A stretch of 64,000 nucleotides of DNA from Whitmania pigra (GCA_021613335.1 JAJTWR010000299.1:4313501-4377500), one strand, 5' to 3'; counted from the stretch's first letter, positions 23,866 through 34,784 are shown. Notes: a model not told the origin generated them from the letters alone. Numbers and translations are program-made.

Positions 23866-24599
23866 GTTTAAATAAAAATAGTTCGTTAAATATTAAAAAT
23901 AAAATGTTGCAAGTAACTTTCCCAAATTAGTATTAAATACTTTTAATTATACGTAAATATTATCTTTCTAGGTGCTCTAGAACTAAACTTACAGCTTCTC
24001 AACCATCAGAGGTGTTGGCATTAGCCCAAAGTTCAATGACCCATATCTCGGACACAGATCGACCAAACAATCTAAAAATTTAGTTTTCTAATTTAGTCAT
24101 CTAGGTTAACAAGTGTGCCAAATTTCAGCAAAATCTAAGAAGGCGATGTCAGTTGTTGTGTTGATTTGACGTGGAATGATCCACTTCCACCTCGATTTCT
24201 ACTTTGGAGATTGGTGCTGCGCGGGAACATTTTTTTATGTTTTCTGCTTCCTCCTTGAAGGTGTTGACCTAGAATTTAAACGGTACCTCAGAGCTTGGAG
24301 ACGTTTTATTCATGGACGTAGTCTACATCAAAACTATATAGCTAAGCATGGGACTTCGACGTTCGATTTTATTCAAGCACGTACTTAATCGGAAATAATT
24401 TTCTTCCTATCATTCAGTTTTAATGGGATTCGTAAAATATTTGTTCCAAACTTTTAGAAGATTGGGATATTAGGAAATTTGTCGGAAATAACACCTCTAC
24501 AAAATTATGCATTGAACTTTTCCCTTCTCCGTGAATGGGTGGTATTGTATAAGACCAAATAAATTGAAGCAATCATTTGAACGCATATTTTTCATTTGA

Positions 24600-25880
24600 G
24601 CGTCAGAAGATGTGTTAAAAATATACGATATTAATCACGTCAATCTCTTCACCTTCCTTCATGTCATCTTCAAAGACATAATTCCAGTTTTGAACCTTTA
24701 CTTTGGACCAGTTCTGCTATGCATAGGTATGAGTAGAAGTATTTTCTGGAGTGAGGTTTATTCTTGAAATAGAGACAATGTTGCCTGAAGCCGAGAACAT
24801 TCTTTTGCTATAAGTAGAAGAAAGAGGGGACAGAAAACAAATCCTCTAGCAAGTCTGGCAAAAAGTGGCAATGGATTTTGTTGGCACTGTAAGACATCAA
24901 TCTTATTGAAAAAAATAAAAAAAATGTATATATGATTTTTAATAAATCAAAGTTACCTGAGAGCGTTGGCCTGGCCTAGGTAAGGTGAAATAGATATCTA
25001 TTTCTCTTTTAAGTTGGGAAACTTTATTCGTTGACTCATCTTCAAATAACTCAAGAATCATCCTCTCTGCTTCATCACCAGGTAAAAATGTTTTATTGAC
25101 AATGATGAATTTGGTTTTTATCTGAAGTTTTTCGTTGGTTGATGGCTTTCAGTCAGCTCATTCATTGTGGGGACAAAACAGTTTTGGATCTTCAATAAAG
25201 CGCCTTTGAAAAATAAGTGTAGAAGATGTGCGAATCTCAATGATTTCAAACCTGTAACTGAACTAAACATTAACAAACTTAGTCAAAGATTTTCATCTTG
25301 AACTACAGTAAATCTGAATTCTGAACTGTTGAAACAACGCTTTTTCCAGTGATTTTCATTTTCAATAAAGCGCCTTTGAAAAATAAGTGTAGAAGATGTG
25401 CGAATCTCAATGATTTCAAACCTGTAACTGAACTAAACATTAACAAACTTAGTCAAAGATTTTCATCTTGAACTACAGTAAATCTGAATTCTGAACTGTT
25501 GAAACAACGCTTTTTCCAGTGATTTTCATTTACGTCTTAAATGGCAATTCTTTGTTATATGTCATACATGGTGCTCAAGTGTATAATTGGCCGCACATTT
25601 TTTATTACAAAAGCACACTCAAAAGTCATCACAATATAACCTAGTTTGGAAAGCCGACTATGTAAAAACACTTTTGAATTATAACTGAAGCGTTATCGGT
25701 GACGATGATATGCTTTTTCGACTTCGATCCTTGCACGTGCCTGTAAGCACATACTTTTTTGAAACCAAAGAACTTACGATGTGTCTATGTAAAATAGAAT
25801 TACTTAGAGATTTTTTTTAATAACATAAACTTTTTTTGTAAAACCGATTACAACCGAATTTCCGAACAAAATTTCCGAGC
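24600..25880 (-). pseudogene. hAT transposase relic
   Basis: Minus-strand conceptual translation gives IIVTDNASVIIQKCF at about 25650-25710 (the catalytic 'TDNA' motif region) and LPRPGQRSQ with LFEDESTNKVSQLKREID (24965-25065). It then gives YSKRMFSASGNIVSISRINL with TPEN (about 24735-24810), the hAT C-terminal dimerisation motif 'sERlFSaaGnivs..R.rLtpen'. Frames change between blocks and there are stops, so it is inactive. A perfect 170-bp tandem duplication (25191-25530) falls inside it. No terminal inverted repeats were located. Confidence 0.6.
25191..25530. repeat. Perfect 170-bp tandem duplication
   Basis: The unit starting TTCAATAAAGCGCCTTTGAA (25191-25360) is repeated with no mismatch that I can see at 25361-25530. 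The surrounding hAT relic is heavily decayed, so the duplication is either recent or an assembly artefact. Confidence 0.9.
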
Positions 25881-26199
25881 TATCGGTTTTATTCGAGTTC
25901 TAAAATAATTTTGTTCCGAACATTCGAAAACCGATCTTTCGAGCAGGGAACAGAAGAAATCCCACGCTTAGATAGAACAGCTCGAGAAGGATTCTCGTTT
26001 TGGATTATGGCATAAAATTTTCGTTTGTCAGTCCGTGTTGATATTTCTTTGATGTGTTTTAGGAAAACGTCTTTATTTTTAGTTTGAGTTCTGTCAGATT
26101 TGGAATATTGGTTACGAACCACGCTTGCTTTTTTAATGGGTTTTGGTTAGTGAAGGTTTGTATATATATTTATCCGAGTTATGTATTAAGGTAGGATGT

Positions 26200-26321
26200 G
26201 AGGGCATTTTTTAATCGTTTCACCTTTTATATAGCGCCATTACTACTGTTTTTATTACTGCTGCATGCGGTACCGTGACCCATTCGGTCAACCTCAAGCC
26301 AAGGTTGTTCGTGAATCTATG
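26200..26321 (-). repeat. Shortened SINE, minus strand
   Basis: On the minus strand GGCTTGAGGTTGACCGAATG resembles the A-box head of the 23670 SINE and ATGGCGCTATATAAAAGGTG resembles its tail. The B-box region is missing. Its head is separated from its flank by the hAT insertion at 26330-27440. Confidence 0.45.
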
Positions 26322-26329
26322 ATATATCC

Positions 26330-27440
26330 CAGGGGTGTCCAACCTTTTTGACCGGAGGGCCAAGTGTACAACTTTTAGACAAGTCGCGGGCCGGATTAAC
26401 ATTCTCACAACCAAAAAAAAATATAAAACACCAAATACCTATATAATACAGCTTTAACGTACAATCTGGCACTGGTTTTTTTTGCACAAGCAGTCTATGT
26501 CTGCTCCAACAGCAGAAGTCGCAATGTGCAATGTTGCTGCCAAATGTTCGTCTGTAAGCAGAGATCTTAACTTCAATTTCGTGTTTTTCATTCTAGAAAA
26601 CAGTTGGTCGCAACAGTAGATGCTTCCGAACGTAGCAGTGTGATGTGAGAGATTAGTATACTTGTCTGATGACACATAGTGGCTGTAAAAGTTCAGCAGA
26701 TCATGCTCAGCGAAAGTTGTTTTCAAGTCACTGTCATTCTGAATGTCAATGAGTTCCAGCTGGTATTTGTCAGTAAAGTCTGTCAAAATCATTAGCAAGT
26801 TTGGCAACTAATTCAGATTACTTTTCGTGTTGTAGGCCTCATTGAAAGGACTTGGCAATGTACAACCTTTTTCAGAACCTACTGTGACTAAATTAGCCTC
26901 AACTCCTGGATGAAAGTCACAACATGTTCATGCAACTTGTGAACCAGCTGGTCCTTTCCTAGAATTTTGACCTTCAACTTGAAGCCATGAATTTTGTTAT
27001 GTCGACTAAAATCACCAAGTCTTTCACCCCTATCATCCAGAAAACATACACCCTTTCTTTGTTTGTCATGAATGTCTTTATTTCATCACATAGACTACAG
27101 AATCTGAATAATGTTGATGAATTGCCAAGCCAGCGTACTTGGCAGAAGTAAACCCCATCTGAGCCCACTTCCTCCAGAAAAGGATTTTAACTCCCTGTGC
27201 CGCCATTACAATGTTTACGTTTAAAGTTAAAGCGCGCTTAATTAGCAGCACAAGCATGAGTATATGTATACAAGCACGGAGAGAACGAATCAAGAAATAT
27301 TAAAATCAAAATATTTTAAAATTTTTATAATTTTTATTTAAATATAACAATTTTTACAAAATCGGAAAAGTTTCAAGGGCCGAATAGAAACTTGTAGCAG
27401 GCCGGATTCTGGCCCGCGGGCCGAGGGTTGGACAACCCTG
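26330..27440. mobile_element. hAT element with exact 8-bp target duplication
   Basis: Begins CAGGGGTGTCCAACCTTTTT and ends GGGTTGGACAACCCTG, imperfect inverted repeats of the CAGGGGTGTCCAA type. ATATATCC occurs immediately outside both ends (26322-26329 and 27441-27448). GGGCCGG motifs lie subterminally. The 1111-bp length is much shorter than an autonomous hAT and the coding sequence is limited to the C-terminal part of the transposase, so it is probably a deletion derivative. Confidence 0.9.
26454..27250 (-). pseudogene. GTF2IRD2-like hAT transposase, C-terminal part
   Basis: The minus-strand ORF 26454-26807 reads QLELIDIQNDSDLK, then NFYSHYVSSDKY, FGSIYCCDQLFSRMKNTKLK and RSLLTDEHLAATLHIA. 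This is the dimerisation end of transposases related to GTF2IRD2 ('ElidiQcdsdLk...FGStY.CEqfFS.MK..KsklRs.LtdehL'). Upstream, in other frames, ORFs around 26974-27293 give QVRWLGNSSTLFRFCSLCDE and FVLVDITK-like segments, equivalent to the R-W-L-S and F-L-x-D-I motifs. An interruption near 26810-26970 and frameshifts show that it is not functional. Lies wholly within the hAT element. Confidence 0.75.
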
Positions 27441-27499
27441 ATATATCCGAGGCTTGAAGTAATATACATGAAGTGATATACATAGAAGTGCTCTTGACT

Positions 27500-28315
27500 G
27501 AAATATCGACGTCGTTAAAAAATTGGCTGATAAACGTAACTCGTTGCCAATAAGCTTCAAGCCGTTTTTATGGCAAATGACAAAGGTAACAGAGCTTCTG
27601 CTCGAGAGTTCAATGTTAATGAAGTGTCAGTTCGCGAATGGAGAAAGAAGGAATGCTTGTTTGAGAAACTGAACCTGAGAAAACGCGCATGCCGTGGCCA
27701 AAGTTAGAGTTTGCTCTAAGACTATGGGTCCTGGAACAAAGGAAGAGATAGCTTTCGACATTTCCGGCTCGAGAACAGTGGAAGCATCTGGCGCCAATAA
27801 CAACAAGTGGTCACGAACGGACATGTTTCACAGTCTTACTTGGATGCTCTGCGGCTGGCACCAAGTCAAAACCGATGTTGATTTTCGAGAGACAATTCGA
27901 AAAATTCTTAGCTAGCGTTGTTGTTCACTGCAACAAAAAAGGCTGGATGGATACATCAGCATGAAGCTCTGGATTCAGAAATATTTTAAATGTTTGGTCT
28001 AACATCCAAACTGCAACTACAAATTGTCAGGTCTGAGTGGGAGGAATGGATGCAAAATGGCACACTCACACCGTGGACGAGTCGGAAAGGTCTTGTATTC
28101 CGAAGTGTGCACGTGGGTTGCCCGGGCATGGGTTTGTCGCAGGATTTGATTCTGAGTGACTTTAGAAAGGCTGGCGTTAAGTCTATAGGATAGGAGGAAA
28201 GTGACCACCCGGATGATGAACTAGAATGCGATCCAACAAGAGCCCAAAATGAATATGAAGAATGTTCGACTTTTGACGGATTTGAAGGCTTAGCTGATGA
28301 TGAGGAATAATTATT
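27500..28315 (+). pseudogene. Tigger/jerky-like transposase, internally deleted
   Basis: The 5' part encodes a pogo-type helix-turn-helix: GNRASAREFNVNEVSVREW with RKKECLFEKL and RKRACRG (about 27560-27700). After stops and frame changes, HCNKKGWMDTSAMKLWIQKY (27925-27985; DDE-domain segment) is still readable. The C-terminus has WEEWMQNGTLT, DLILSDFRKAGVKSIG and an acidic tail DHPDDELECDPTRAQNEYEE (28040-28290), typical of the family's C-terminal region. Most of the catalytic core is deleted. A related fragment containing the same stretch from GGTCTAACATCCAAACTGCA onward occurs in reverse at 43075-43165. Confidence 0.65.
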
Positions 28316-28580
28316 GGTCTTTTGATTGATTTTTTGAAAATGCATTACGCTTGTTAATAAATTGTTTAAAAACTTCAAAGAACTGATTAACGATTCATGA
28401 ACTCGCAGTTGACCAAAATGGTCAAGAGTCGCTTCGTTATTGAGTTCTCTCTCCAATTCTTCATCGAAACTGTTTTTATTTCAAGATTTGCATCAACTTC
28501 CTACTTTGGAATGCCATAACTCCCTAAATATGAAAATCACATATTTTAAATGTACAAATCTTAAGAGATATTTTTAAACA

Positions 28581-28990
28581 TTCTGAGGTCAATTCTTGGA
28601 GCAGATGATGAAGTTAAGCATGTACCATGCTATGAGACACAGCTTCATTGTGAAAGTATAGAATTATTGAGATCCAGACGGATCAATGATAACATGAAAT
28701 TTTGGCAGAAATTTCAAAGTTTAAGTCTCCCTTTCAAGAACCATAAATGGATCTTAAATTGATCTGAACATGAAATGTAGCTCATGTTCAATAGGCTATA
28801 TAACTGCATTGAAACAAACAAGGTTTTTTTTATATAAATTGAGATCAATTCTTGAAGCAGATACTGAAGTTATGCAGATGTATCATTCTCTGGGACACAG
28901 CTTCATTGTGAAGGTATGGAATTGTTGAGGTCCAAACAGTGAATCAACTATAATATGAAAGTATGGCCAAAAGCTGCATATAATTGTTGC
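28581..28990. repeat. Two diverged direct repeats, about 257 bp apart
   Basis: GAGGTCAATTCTTGGAGCAG at 28585 and GAGATCAATTCTTGAAGCAG at 28842 start two homologous blocks of about 150 bp that also share GACACAGCTTCATTGTGAA and ATAGAATTATTGAGATCCA / ATGGAATTGTTGAGGTCCA. The function or origin is unknown. Confidence 0.65.
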
Positions 28991-29699
28991 CATCCAATAG
29001 GTTTCATGATATGCTCTTATGGCAATGTAGAAAATCAAGTGACTCATCACCAGCAAAAGCTAGAGCAATGATGGTAATTCATTACAGTTACCAATTTGAA
29101 TCTTCATAATGAGTTCCAAGAGAATGGGCTAAGATTTTCATTTTGTTTTCCAATAAAGACTGCACAAGACTGATAACTGACACTATTATCAAAGTTGTGT
29201 CTATTTATTCCATGCTTTTGAGAAGTGTTCAAAGAGGTTTTATAACAGCACCATTAAGAGATTGAAGACATTTGTTACAATAAGTCCATGCGTATGATGT
29301 TTGACTACTAAAATGTTTAACAGCATCAACCAAATCTCTATCTGAACAAACAGTGTCACACAAAGTGAAAACTCTAACACCAAATATAATTATGAGTAAC
29401 GAATAGTTGAATAATTATGACGAAAATACATAAATTAGTAAAAACACCCCACAAGTTTTTTATAGTTGCCATCAATCAATTTCAGTTAAATTCAAGTTGA
29501 CACAAATTCGAGAGCCTGACAATGCAATGATTAACGTGTGTTTTGCCACATGCTTCTCTAAGCATATATGCAATGCATTAACGCCCAACCAATTATAAGC
29601 TACTTAAAATTAAAAATATAGTCTAAAGCTTTTACATTTTTTTTTTATTTATCATTTAAATTTTTTAGTTTTGTTAGTCGGAAATCAAATTCATGTAAA

Positions 29700-29796
29700 T
29701 TTAATTTAGCATAACACGCATACGATTATAGCATGCAGAGGTGGTGCGCGGTAAAATCGAACATAACGCGCGTATAATATGGGTGAAAATACGGTA
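29700..29796. repeat. Probable Tigger right terminus
   Basis: AACACGCATACGATTATAGC, then CGCGGTAAAATCGAACATAA, CGCGCGTATAATATGGGTG and GAAAATACGGTA, is typical terminal sequence of Tigger elements, here ending at TA. It may be the right end of the element carrying the transposase at 27500-28315; the left end was not found. Confidence 0.45.
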
Positions 29797-30990
29797 TATG
29801 ATGTTAGCTTACTTACATGTATAAATATACTTAAATAAACTGCTCTTTGTGTTATACGTTTACAAAGTTTATTATTTCGATATGCAATAGTATAATTACC
29901 AATGGGGATGATAATAATTTAGTGATGATTTAAGCAAAATTGTCTCCAAGGAATTTGGTGAATGAAAGCGTTGTTGAACTGGCGTTGAATCACGCAACTC
30001 AACGCTGAATCGTCCATCTGTTCTTATGGGAGAGTGGGTGGACGCGACTTTGTAAAATTCTATAAATCGTGAATGCCTGGAAATGACATTTACTAGAGCA
30101 GCCATTACTTCAGATTTTGGTTATGAAGAGTAGACAGTGTTTCATAAATAATTCAATTTCAGTTTAAATTTGTTACAGCAGTTACCCGTTAGCGCTAGTC
30201 AGAGTAATAAATTAATGAACATATAATAAATGAATCACATATTAAATTTACTCCAATTTTGTGATAATTCTCCTGCCTTTCCATCATTTTTTCGGAGCAT
30301 AAATGTCGAAATATATCGTCGTGCGCGTCTGTAAGAACCTTCCTGGGTTGAAAGTTCAAAACGCCTACGCAATTCCGATGCTGATTGGACGCTGATGACT
30401 AATCGTCGATGACATCCTGTGCAATATGGGTCAACATAAATATGGCAGATGTTGATGTTTTCATGAGGGTTTGCAATTCGCGTAAAATGATGCCGTCATG
30501 TTGACGACAAAATTTGTTGATGGAGTGACGTTAACATTACAAGCACAGGATAGAAATTAAATGTATTGATTTTTATATGTAATAACTTGAAAGAAGCAAA
30601 AAACTCACACTGTTTTAGTTTTTTTTTAAATCCTTTCTTGAATGCATATTAGATGTAAATATATGAGAAATATAAAATGCAAAAAACAAAATAAATCAGC
30701 CAGAGAACCTCAAAAAAGAAATCCATTTTTAATTGGAAGAGTTCATTGCACGAATGAATGAAAAATCAATGAAGGGAAAATATTTGAGCTCCAAATGCAT
30801 CATGACGTTCTTTAAAAGTATTTCCAATGAAAATAATTGATGGTCACGAAATGCTGATGAAGATGGTGACGATGATCATCTTCGTTCTCCGTTTATATTA
30901 TATATCATTACTATTATCAACAGAATCATGATCATTAGAGTTATTATTTTGCTTATATTGTGTAAGATTTTAATCGAACCAAGCTGATGA
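29797..30990. other. No gene recognised; presumably upstream or intronic to ephrin
   Basis: No exon with a signal peptide or the ephrin Y-W-N motif was found in this interval. A minus-strand 69-codon ORF (29896-30105) has no recognisable domain. Confidence 0.35.
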
Positions 30991-30994
30991 TTGT

Positions 30995-31262
<268 letters not shown>

Positions 31263-31329
31263 TGTAGGTTTGACGATGAGACATACTGATATAGGTAGCA
31301 TTCAGAAGTTTTTTTTATGTATTTTTCAG

Positions 31330-31453
31330 ATTCAAATCAAGCAAGAACGACCACATCGTAGAAGTCAACCCAGGTGATGATATCGACTTCATCTGTCCTT
31401 TCTATCCTTTGGAAGACAACGAAAGCCATTACGAGTACTATCTCATATACAGC
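31330..31453 (+). CDS. Ephrin exon a (start of visible receptor-binding domain)
   Basis: Preceded by a pyrimidine-rich tract and TATTTTTCAG, followed by GTAAGA. The first base finishes a split codon (phase 2 intron), then 41 codons beginning FKSSKNDHIVEV and containing the first conserved cysteine in DFICPFYP. Ends in phase 0. Confidence 0.88.
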
Positions 31454-34400
31454 GTAAGATTAACATGACCCACCGCTATGATTCGTGCACACTGAATTCT
31501 TCGAAATTTCTTCCAGCTCCTGCTGCTTCAGTTCACGCTGCTTCCTCATCCATGCTTCATTCTTTCTTTTCCATCCACCACTCTTTCATTCTTTTTATAG
31601 ATCACAATTGCTCGGTTAGAGGCGACAAGTCATGAAATCTTGCAAAACAAAATGGCTGACATAGAATCGCACGAACGATCATGTTGATGTGATGTGCCAC
31701 TAACAATTACCTGTCCAATTTTAAATTTAATGATGTTGATGTTGATGATGATGATAATGTAAATAAGGTTATCTTCATATGTAAATGTATTTTCAAATTT
31801 TAACGGCAAACTACTAATTCAGTTGATGATAGAATTTACCTATGTTTAGAATTTACTTTACTTTATTTACTTAAGCATAAGTTCACCTTTCAAATGTTAA
31901 GATGAATGAAGGTTAACGATGCTTTTAAATGAAATCGTTCTATTATAAATATTCCCATGTTAACATGTTTAAAGCTTATTCGTATTCCTTTCTCCTTTCA
32001 CAGGTGGGGTATTGGGTAACAAAGTCATTTTAAGACTGTAATGTTTTTTGAAAAGTAATGGGAAGAAAATATCAACGCATAGTGATATATGTATATTTTG
32101 GTTATCAAAGTCGAATTTTGTAAGCATCAATAATTTAGAATGACTTATCGGATTCATTAATTGAATGATTGAATGTTGATTAACGAATGCATGACTGATA
32201 ATCAATTCACTTGGAACGTGAAACTTGCTGAAACGAGGAAAGCAGTGATTTGAAGCAACTTGCAGCGCACATATCAGCCACATTGCAAGTCCTGCGGGTG
32301 TCATTTTAACCCCTCGTGGTTTTACACGCCTTTATCTCGCTCAGGTTTATGTCTACAACAGTGTGTTTGTAAGATCGAAATATTCATTATCATTACCTGC
32401 ATCGGGTTTTAATATATGGAAAAAGTGTTGATTTTTAAAGACCCATAATAGAAGCGGTGACAAATCACACATGAACACAATGCAAAATGTTGCTACCCGA
32501 AATTCAAATGATATTCTCCTAAATGTTATTTTCCTCTCAGTTTGCGTCCGAAGCTTTCAATCTTCTTGCATCTTATTCTTATAAAATATTTTCTTGATGG
32601 TCTAAAAATTATTACAAGAATATCTTATTTCTGATCGCTACTTTGTGACAGCAAAACACGTTTGTCATCGTTAACCATCATACTGCATTTTACCATATTA
32701 CGCATGGCTTGCAGTTAATTGTAATATTCCTTCGTGACGTTTCGATCACGTGCCTAATTACAACATAATCCATCATCCAGTTGTCAGTTGCAATCACTCG
32801 CAGAATGGAAAAGTTGTAAATTAAATGATTTCCACGAACATTATTTCTGTTTGATGAAGTTGTTCATGTATCCAATTTATATTCCAACAATCCATCTTGT
32901 AATCATTTCCAGGTTCCGGAAAGTGAGTACAAGTTGTGTAGCTTGAGTACCGATGCGTCGTTGATCCTCAATTGCAGTCAACCTCACCAACGCAGAAGAT
33001 ACACCATAATCTTTCAAACTCGTCAGTCCATTCCGAACGCACCTGAATACAAACCTGGGGAAACTTATTATTACATCAGTGAGTTCTATTTTGAAAAAAA
33101 AGTTGTATAAGAAGTCATTTCTATGATTCTTGAAAGCCATTGCATCGTTACTAGGATTATTCAAAATATATTCTATAATTTTTCTATTTGCATCAGCAAC
33201 ATCAACGTCGAAGGTGGAAGGAATAAACAATGCAGACCACGGAGCCTGCCACCAACAAAATATGAAACTCATGATTAGAATCAACTCTGACAATCCTGAT
33301 TACTTCTTTTTTGGTATATTTATAAAGCGATATTATTATAATTACACTAGAATAACAACCCCAAACTATTTTGGGTTGTTTTTAAAAATGTTTTAAGAAA
33401 ATTTTAAAAAATAAATTTATTATAATATTAAAGCAGGTAAACATTTTTTGTAGATGAAAATTATAACGACGTGGAGAATGAATTTTATCAGATCACAGGT
33501 ATTTTGCTCGATTTTTACATTGTTTCATATCAGTTTATTCATTCAAGCTACTTTTAAAATTTCGAGTTCATTATCTCCCATGTGGGCAAAATTTTTATTT
33601 GCAAAAATAATTTTTTAGATTTCAAATAAATACAGAATGACAAATTAATATCTTATCATTTTCTTTCTTTTTTTTAAGCGAAGGCATTACAATTTTTTTT
33701 AGATTTAAAATCAAATTGAAATTACTTTTCATAATAATCCGTCTAAATATTTTAATTCGAATTACATTGAAATTATTTGGCACGATTTTTCATAATTTTA
33801 ACATTTCTGGGTGTTTATAAACAATTTCAGAAATTTCAGAAATTTGGGAAAAGGCATCTATATTTTGTTATTAGAGAAATGAAGTGAATTTATGTATAAC
33901 AATTAATCCTTATTGTTGGCAGTACCGACATAAATAATGATGACGATGATGATGCTAATGTTAAATTATTATCCAATCGTCAGAAGCTCCGAGACCACCG
34001 ACGAGAAGGCACCACAACAAGCGACCTCATGTGACGAGACCTCCAACCTTTGAAGACAACCATCAACCAATCGTACCCAGGCATCGAGGTTGAATTATTA
34101 GATTAATTAACGGATATAAATTAACTAAGAGTGTTTACAGTTAATATAGTCTTAACTTAATTACATTGAAGGTCATAAGTTCAAGGTTATGGAGGGTAAC
34201 TTTAACAACCGGAAGTTACCTCATAATCAGTTGCAGCAGAAAACTCATCGACGTCAAACTCAAAAGAATCTGACTTCGGTCTCCGATCAGCAGCATCATC
34301 ATCAGCAGCAACAGGAACTGTACAGAAGCAACAAGCAGGTTTCACAAAGCGGCGGGAAACAAATATTTCACTATACTCAAGTGCCTAGAAGCGCCATCTC

Positions 34401-34494
34401 AACATCAGGTCACAAGATGACGTCATTTCCGCTCACCTGTTTCACTATTTCTGTTTGCAAAATGTTCGCGTCGTTGGTTACGAGTGCATTTTAG
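31330..34494 (+). CDS. Ephrin (Eph receptor ligand), probably GPI-anchored; 5' exon(s) missing
   Basis: Six exons (31330-31453, 32913-33078, 33197-33313, 33454-33498, 33984-34088, 34172-34494) join in frame to about 292 residues plus stop. Ephrins are cell-surface ligands of Eph receptor tyrosine kinases and act in contact-dependent signalling. Residues 1-135 form most of the ephrin receptor-binding domain: IDFICPFYP, YEYYLIYSV, YKLCS, LNCSQP, PGETYYYIS-like and GACHQQNMKLMIRI. All four conserved cysteines are there (visible positions 22, 50, 62, 114; family pairing expected 22-62 and 50-114). Residues 136-270 are a polar, Pro/Arg and Gln/His-rich stalk. The last 25 residues are hydrophobic with no cytoplasmic tail or PDZ-binding motif, which suggests an ephrin-A-like GPI signal (inference). 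The first visible base completes an arginine-type codon from an upstream exon that should encode the signal peptide and the Y-W-N-S segment; I could not find it here. Identity is firm; the exact 3' exons of the stalk are likely but unverified by transcript. Confidence 0.9.
32913..33078 (+). CDS. Ephrin exon b
   Basis: Acceptor AATCATTTCCAG, donor GTGAGT. Starts in phase 0 with VPESEYKLCSL, so the YYLIYS-V junction of the ephrin fold is seamless; contains the second and third cysteines (YKLC and LNCSQP) and the conserved YYYI strand. Ends in phase 1. Confidence 0.9.
33197..33313 (+). CDS. Ephrin exon c (end of receptor-binding domain)
   Basis: Acceptor TTCTATTTGCATCAG, donor GTATAT. Reads TTSTSKVEGINN and GACHQQNMKLMIRINSDNP, where the fourth cysteine and the MKLxIRI strand close the ephrin domain. 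Phase 1 at both ends. Confidence 0.88.
33454..33498 (+). CDS. Ephrin micro-exon d (stalk)
   Basis: A 45-nt exon between TTTTTTGTAG and GTATTT. It keeps phase 1 on both sides and encodes DENYNDVENEFYQIT. Because it is a multiple of three with equal phases it could be skipped without changing frame, as stalk exons are in other ephrin genes. Confidence 0.7.
33984..34088 (+). CDS. Ephrin exon e (Pro/Arg-rich stalk)
   Basis: Acceptor AATCGTCAG, donor GTTGAA (weak). Encodes EAPRPPTRRHHNKRP and VPRHR; 105 nt, phase 1 on both sides, so again cassette-like. Composition fits an extracellular juxtamembrane stalk. Confidence 0.7.
34172..34494 (+). CDS. Ephrin terminal exon (Gln/His stalk and hydrophobic C-terminus)
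   Basis: An acceptor at CATTGAAG (34164-34171) restores phase and opens a frame that runs through the ATG at 34189 to the TAG at 34492. It encodes a Gln/His-rich linker (SVSDQQHHHQQQQELY) and ends with a small-residue stretch (SAISTSGHK) followed by about 25 mostly hydrophobic residues ending in SLVTSAF. A possible omega site is in the Ser-Gly region. The acceptor lacks a strong pyrimidine tract, so the exact start is less certain. Confidence 0.65.
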
Positions 34495-34778
34495 TGCAAC
34501 ACGAAGATTGGCATCAACAACATCAGTGATCAAGTATTGTCGTTGACGTTTTCACGAATGATTTTGTTCTTGCGTCCTAGTGGTGTTACAAATGATGATA
34601 GTCATTCTGTTCTTTCCTCGCTTTTCAATAATAGATGGTCAATTACATATTTAGTTATTTTTAGAAAGTGATGTCAAGAAGTGATGGTGTATTTTGTAGA
34701 AGTGTGAAAGTCGTGGAACCATTTATACTAGCAATGTAATAGCGAATGTATTGCGAAAAAAGCTTCATCATTGCTAAT

Positions 34779-34784
34779 AATAAA
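34779..34784 (+). promoter_or_regulatory. Candidate polyadenylation signal AATAAA
   Basis: The AATAAA hexamer lies about 285 bp after the ephrin stop codon in AT-rich 3' flank. In sequence this AT-rich such hexamers arise by chance, so this is only a candidate. Confidence 0.4.

Larger units (their letters stand above)
21343..24179. mobile_element. Long-terminal-inverted-repeat element containing a LINE and a SINE
   Basis: The left arm begins TCATTCCACTTCAAATCAAC and the right arm ends with its complement (GATTTGACGTGGAATGA). The arms can be matched over several hundred bp: AGTTTAGTTCTAGAGCAC at 21513 pairs with GTGCTCTAGAACTAAACT near 23972, and the inner GGTTCAAGGTTAGTTC near 21648 pairs with the complement near 23649. 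A SINE (23670-23860) interrupts the right arm and a LINE fragment (21725-23150) occupies the interior. No transposase and no target duplication were identified, so the superfamily is unknown. Confidence 0.6.

Noticed and set aside
29896..30105. Candidate ephrin 5' exon on the basis of position
   Set aside because: It is on the minus strand and has neither a signal peptide nor the Y-W-N motif.
34189..34494. A separate gene starting at the ATG at 34189
   Set aside because: The frame is open upstream to a plausible acceptor at 34171 that fits the phase of the preceding ephrin exon, so it is better explained as the terminal ephrin exon.
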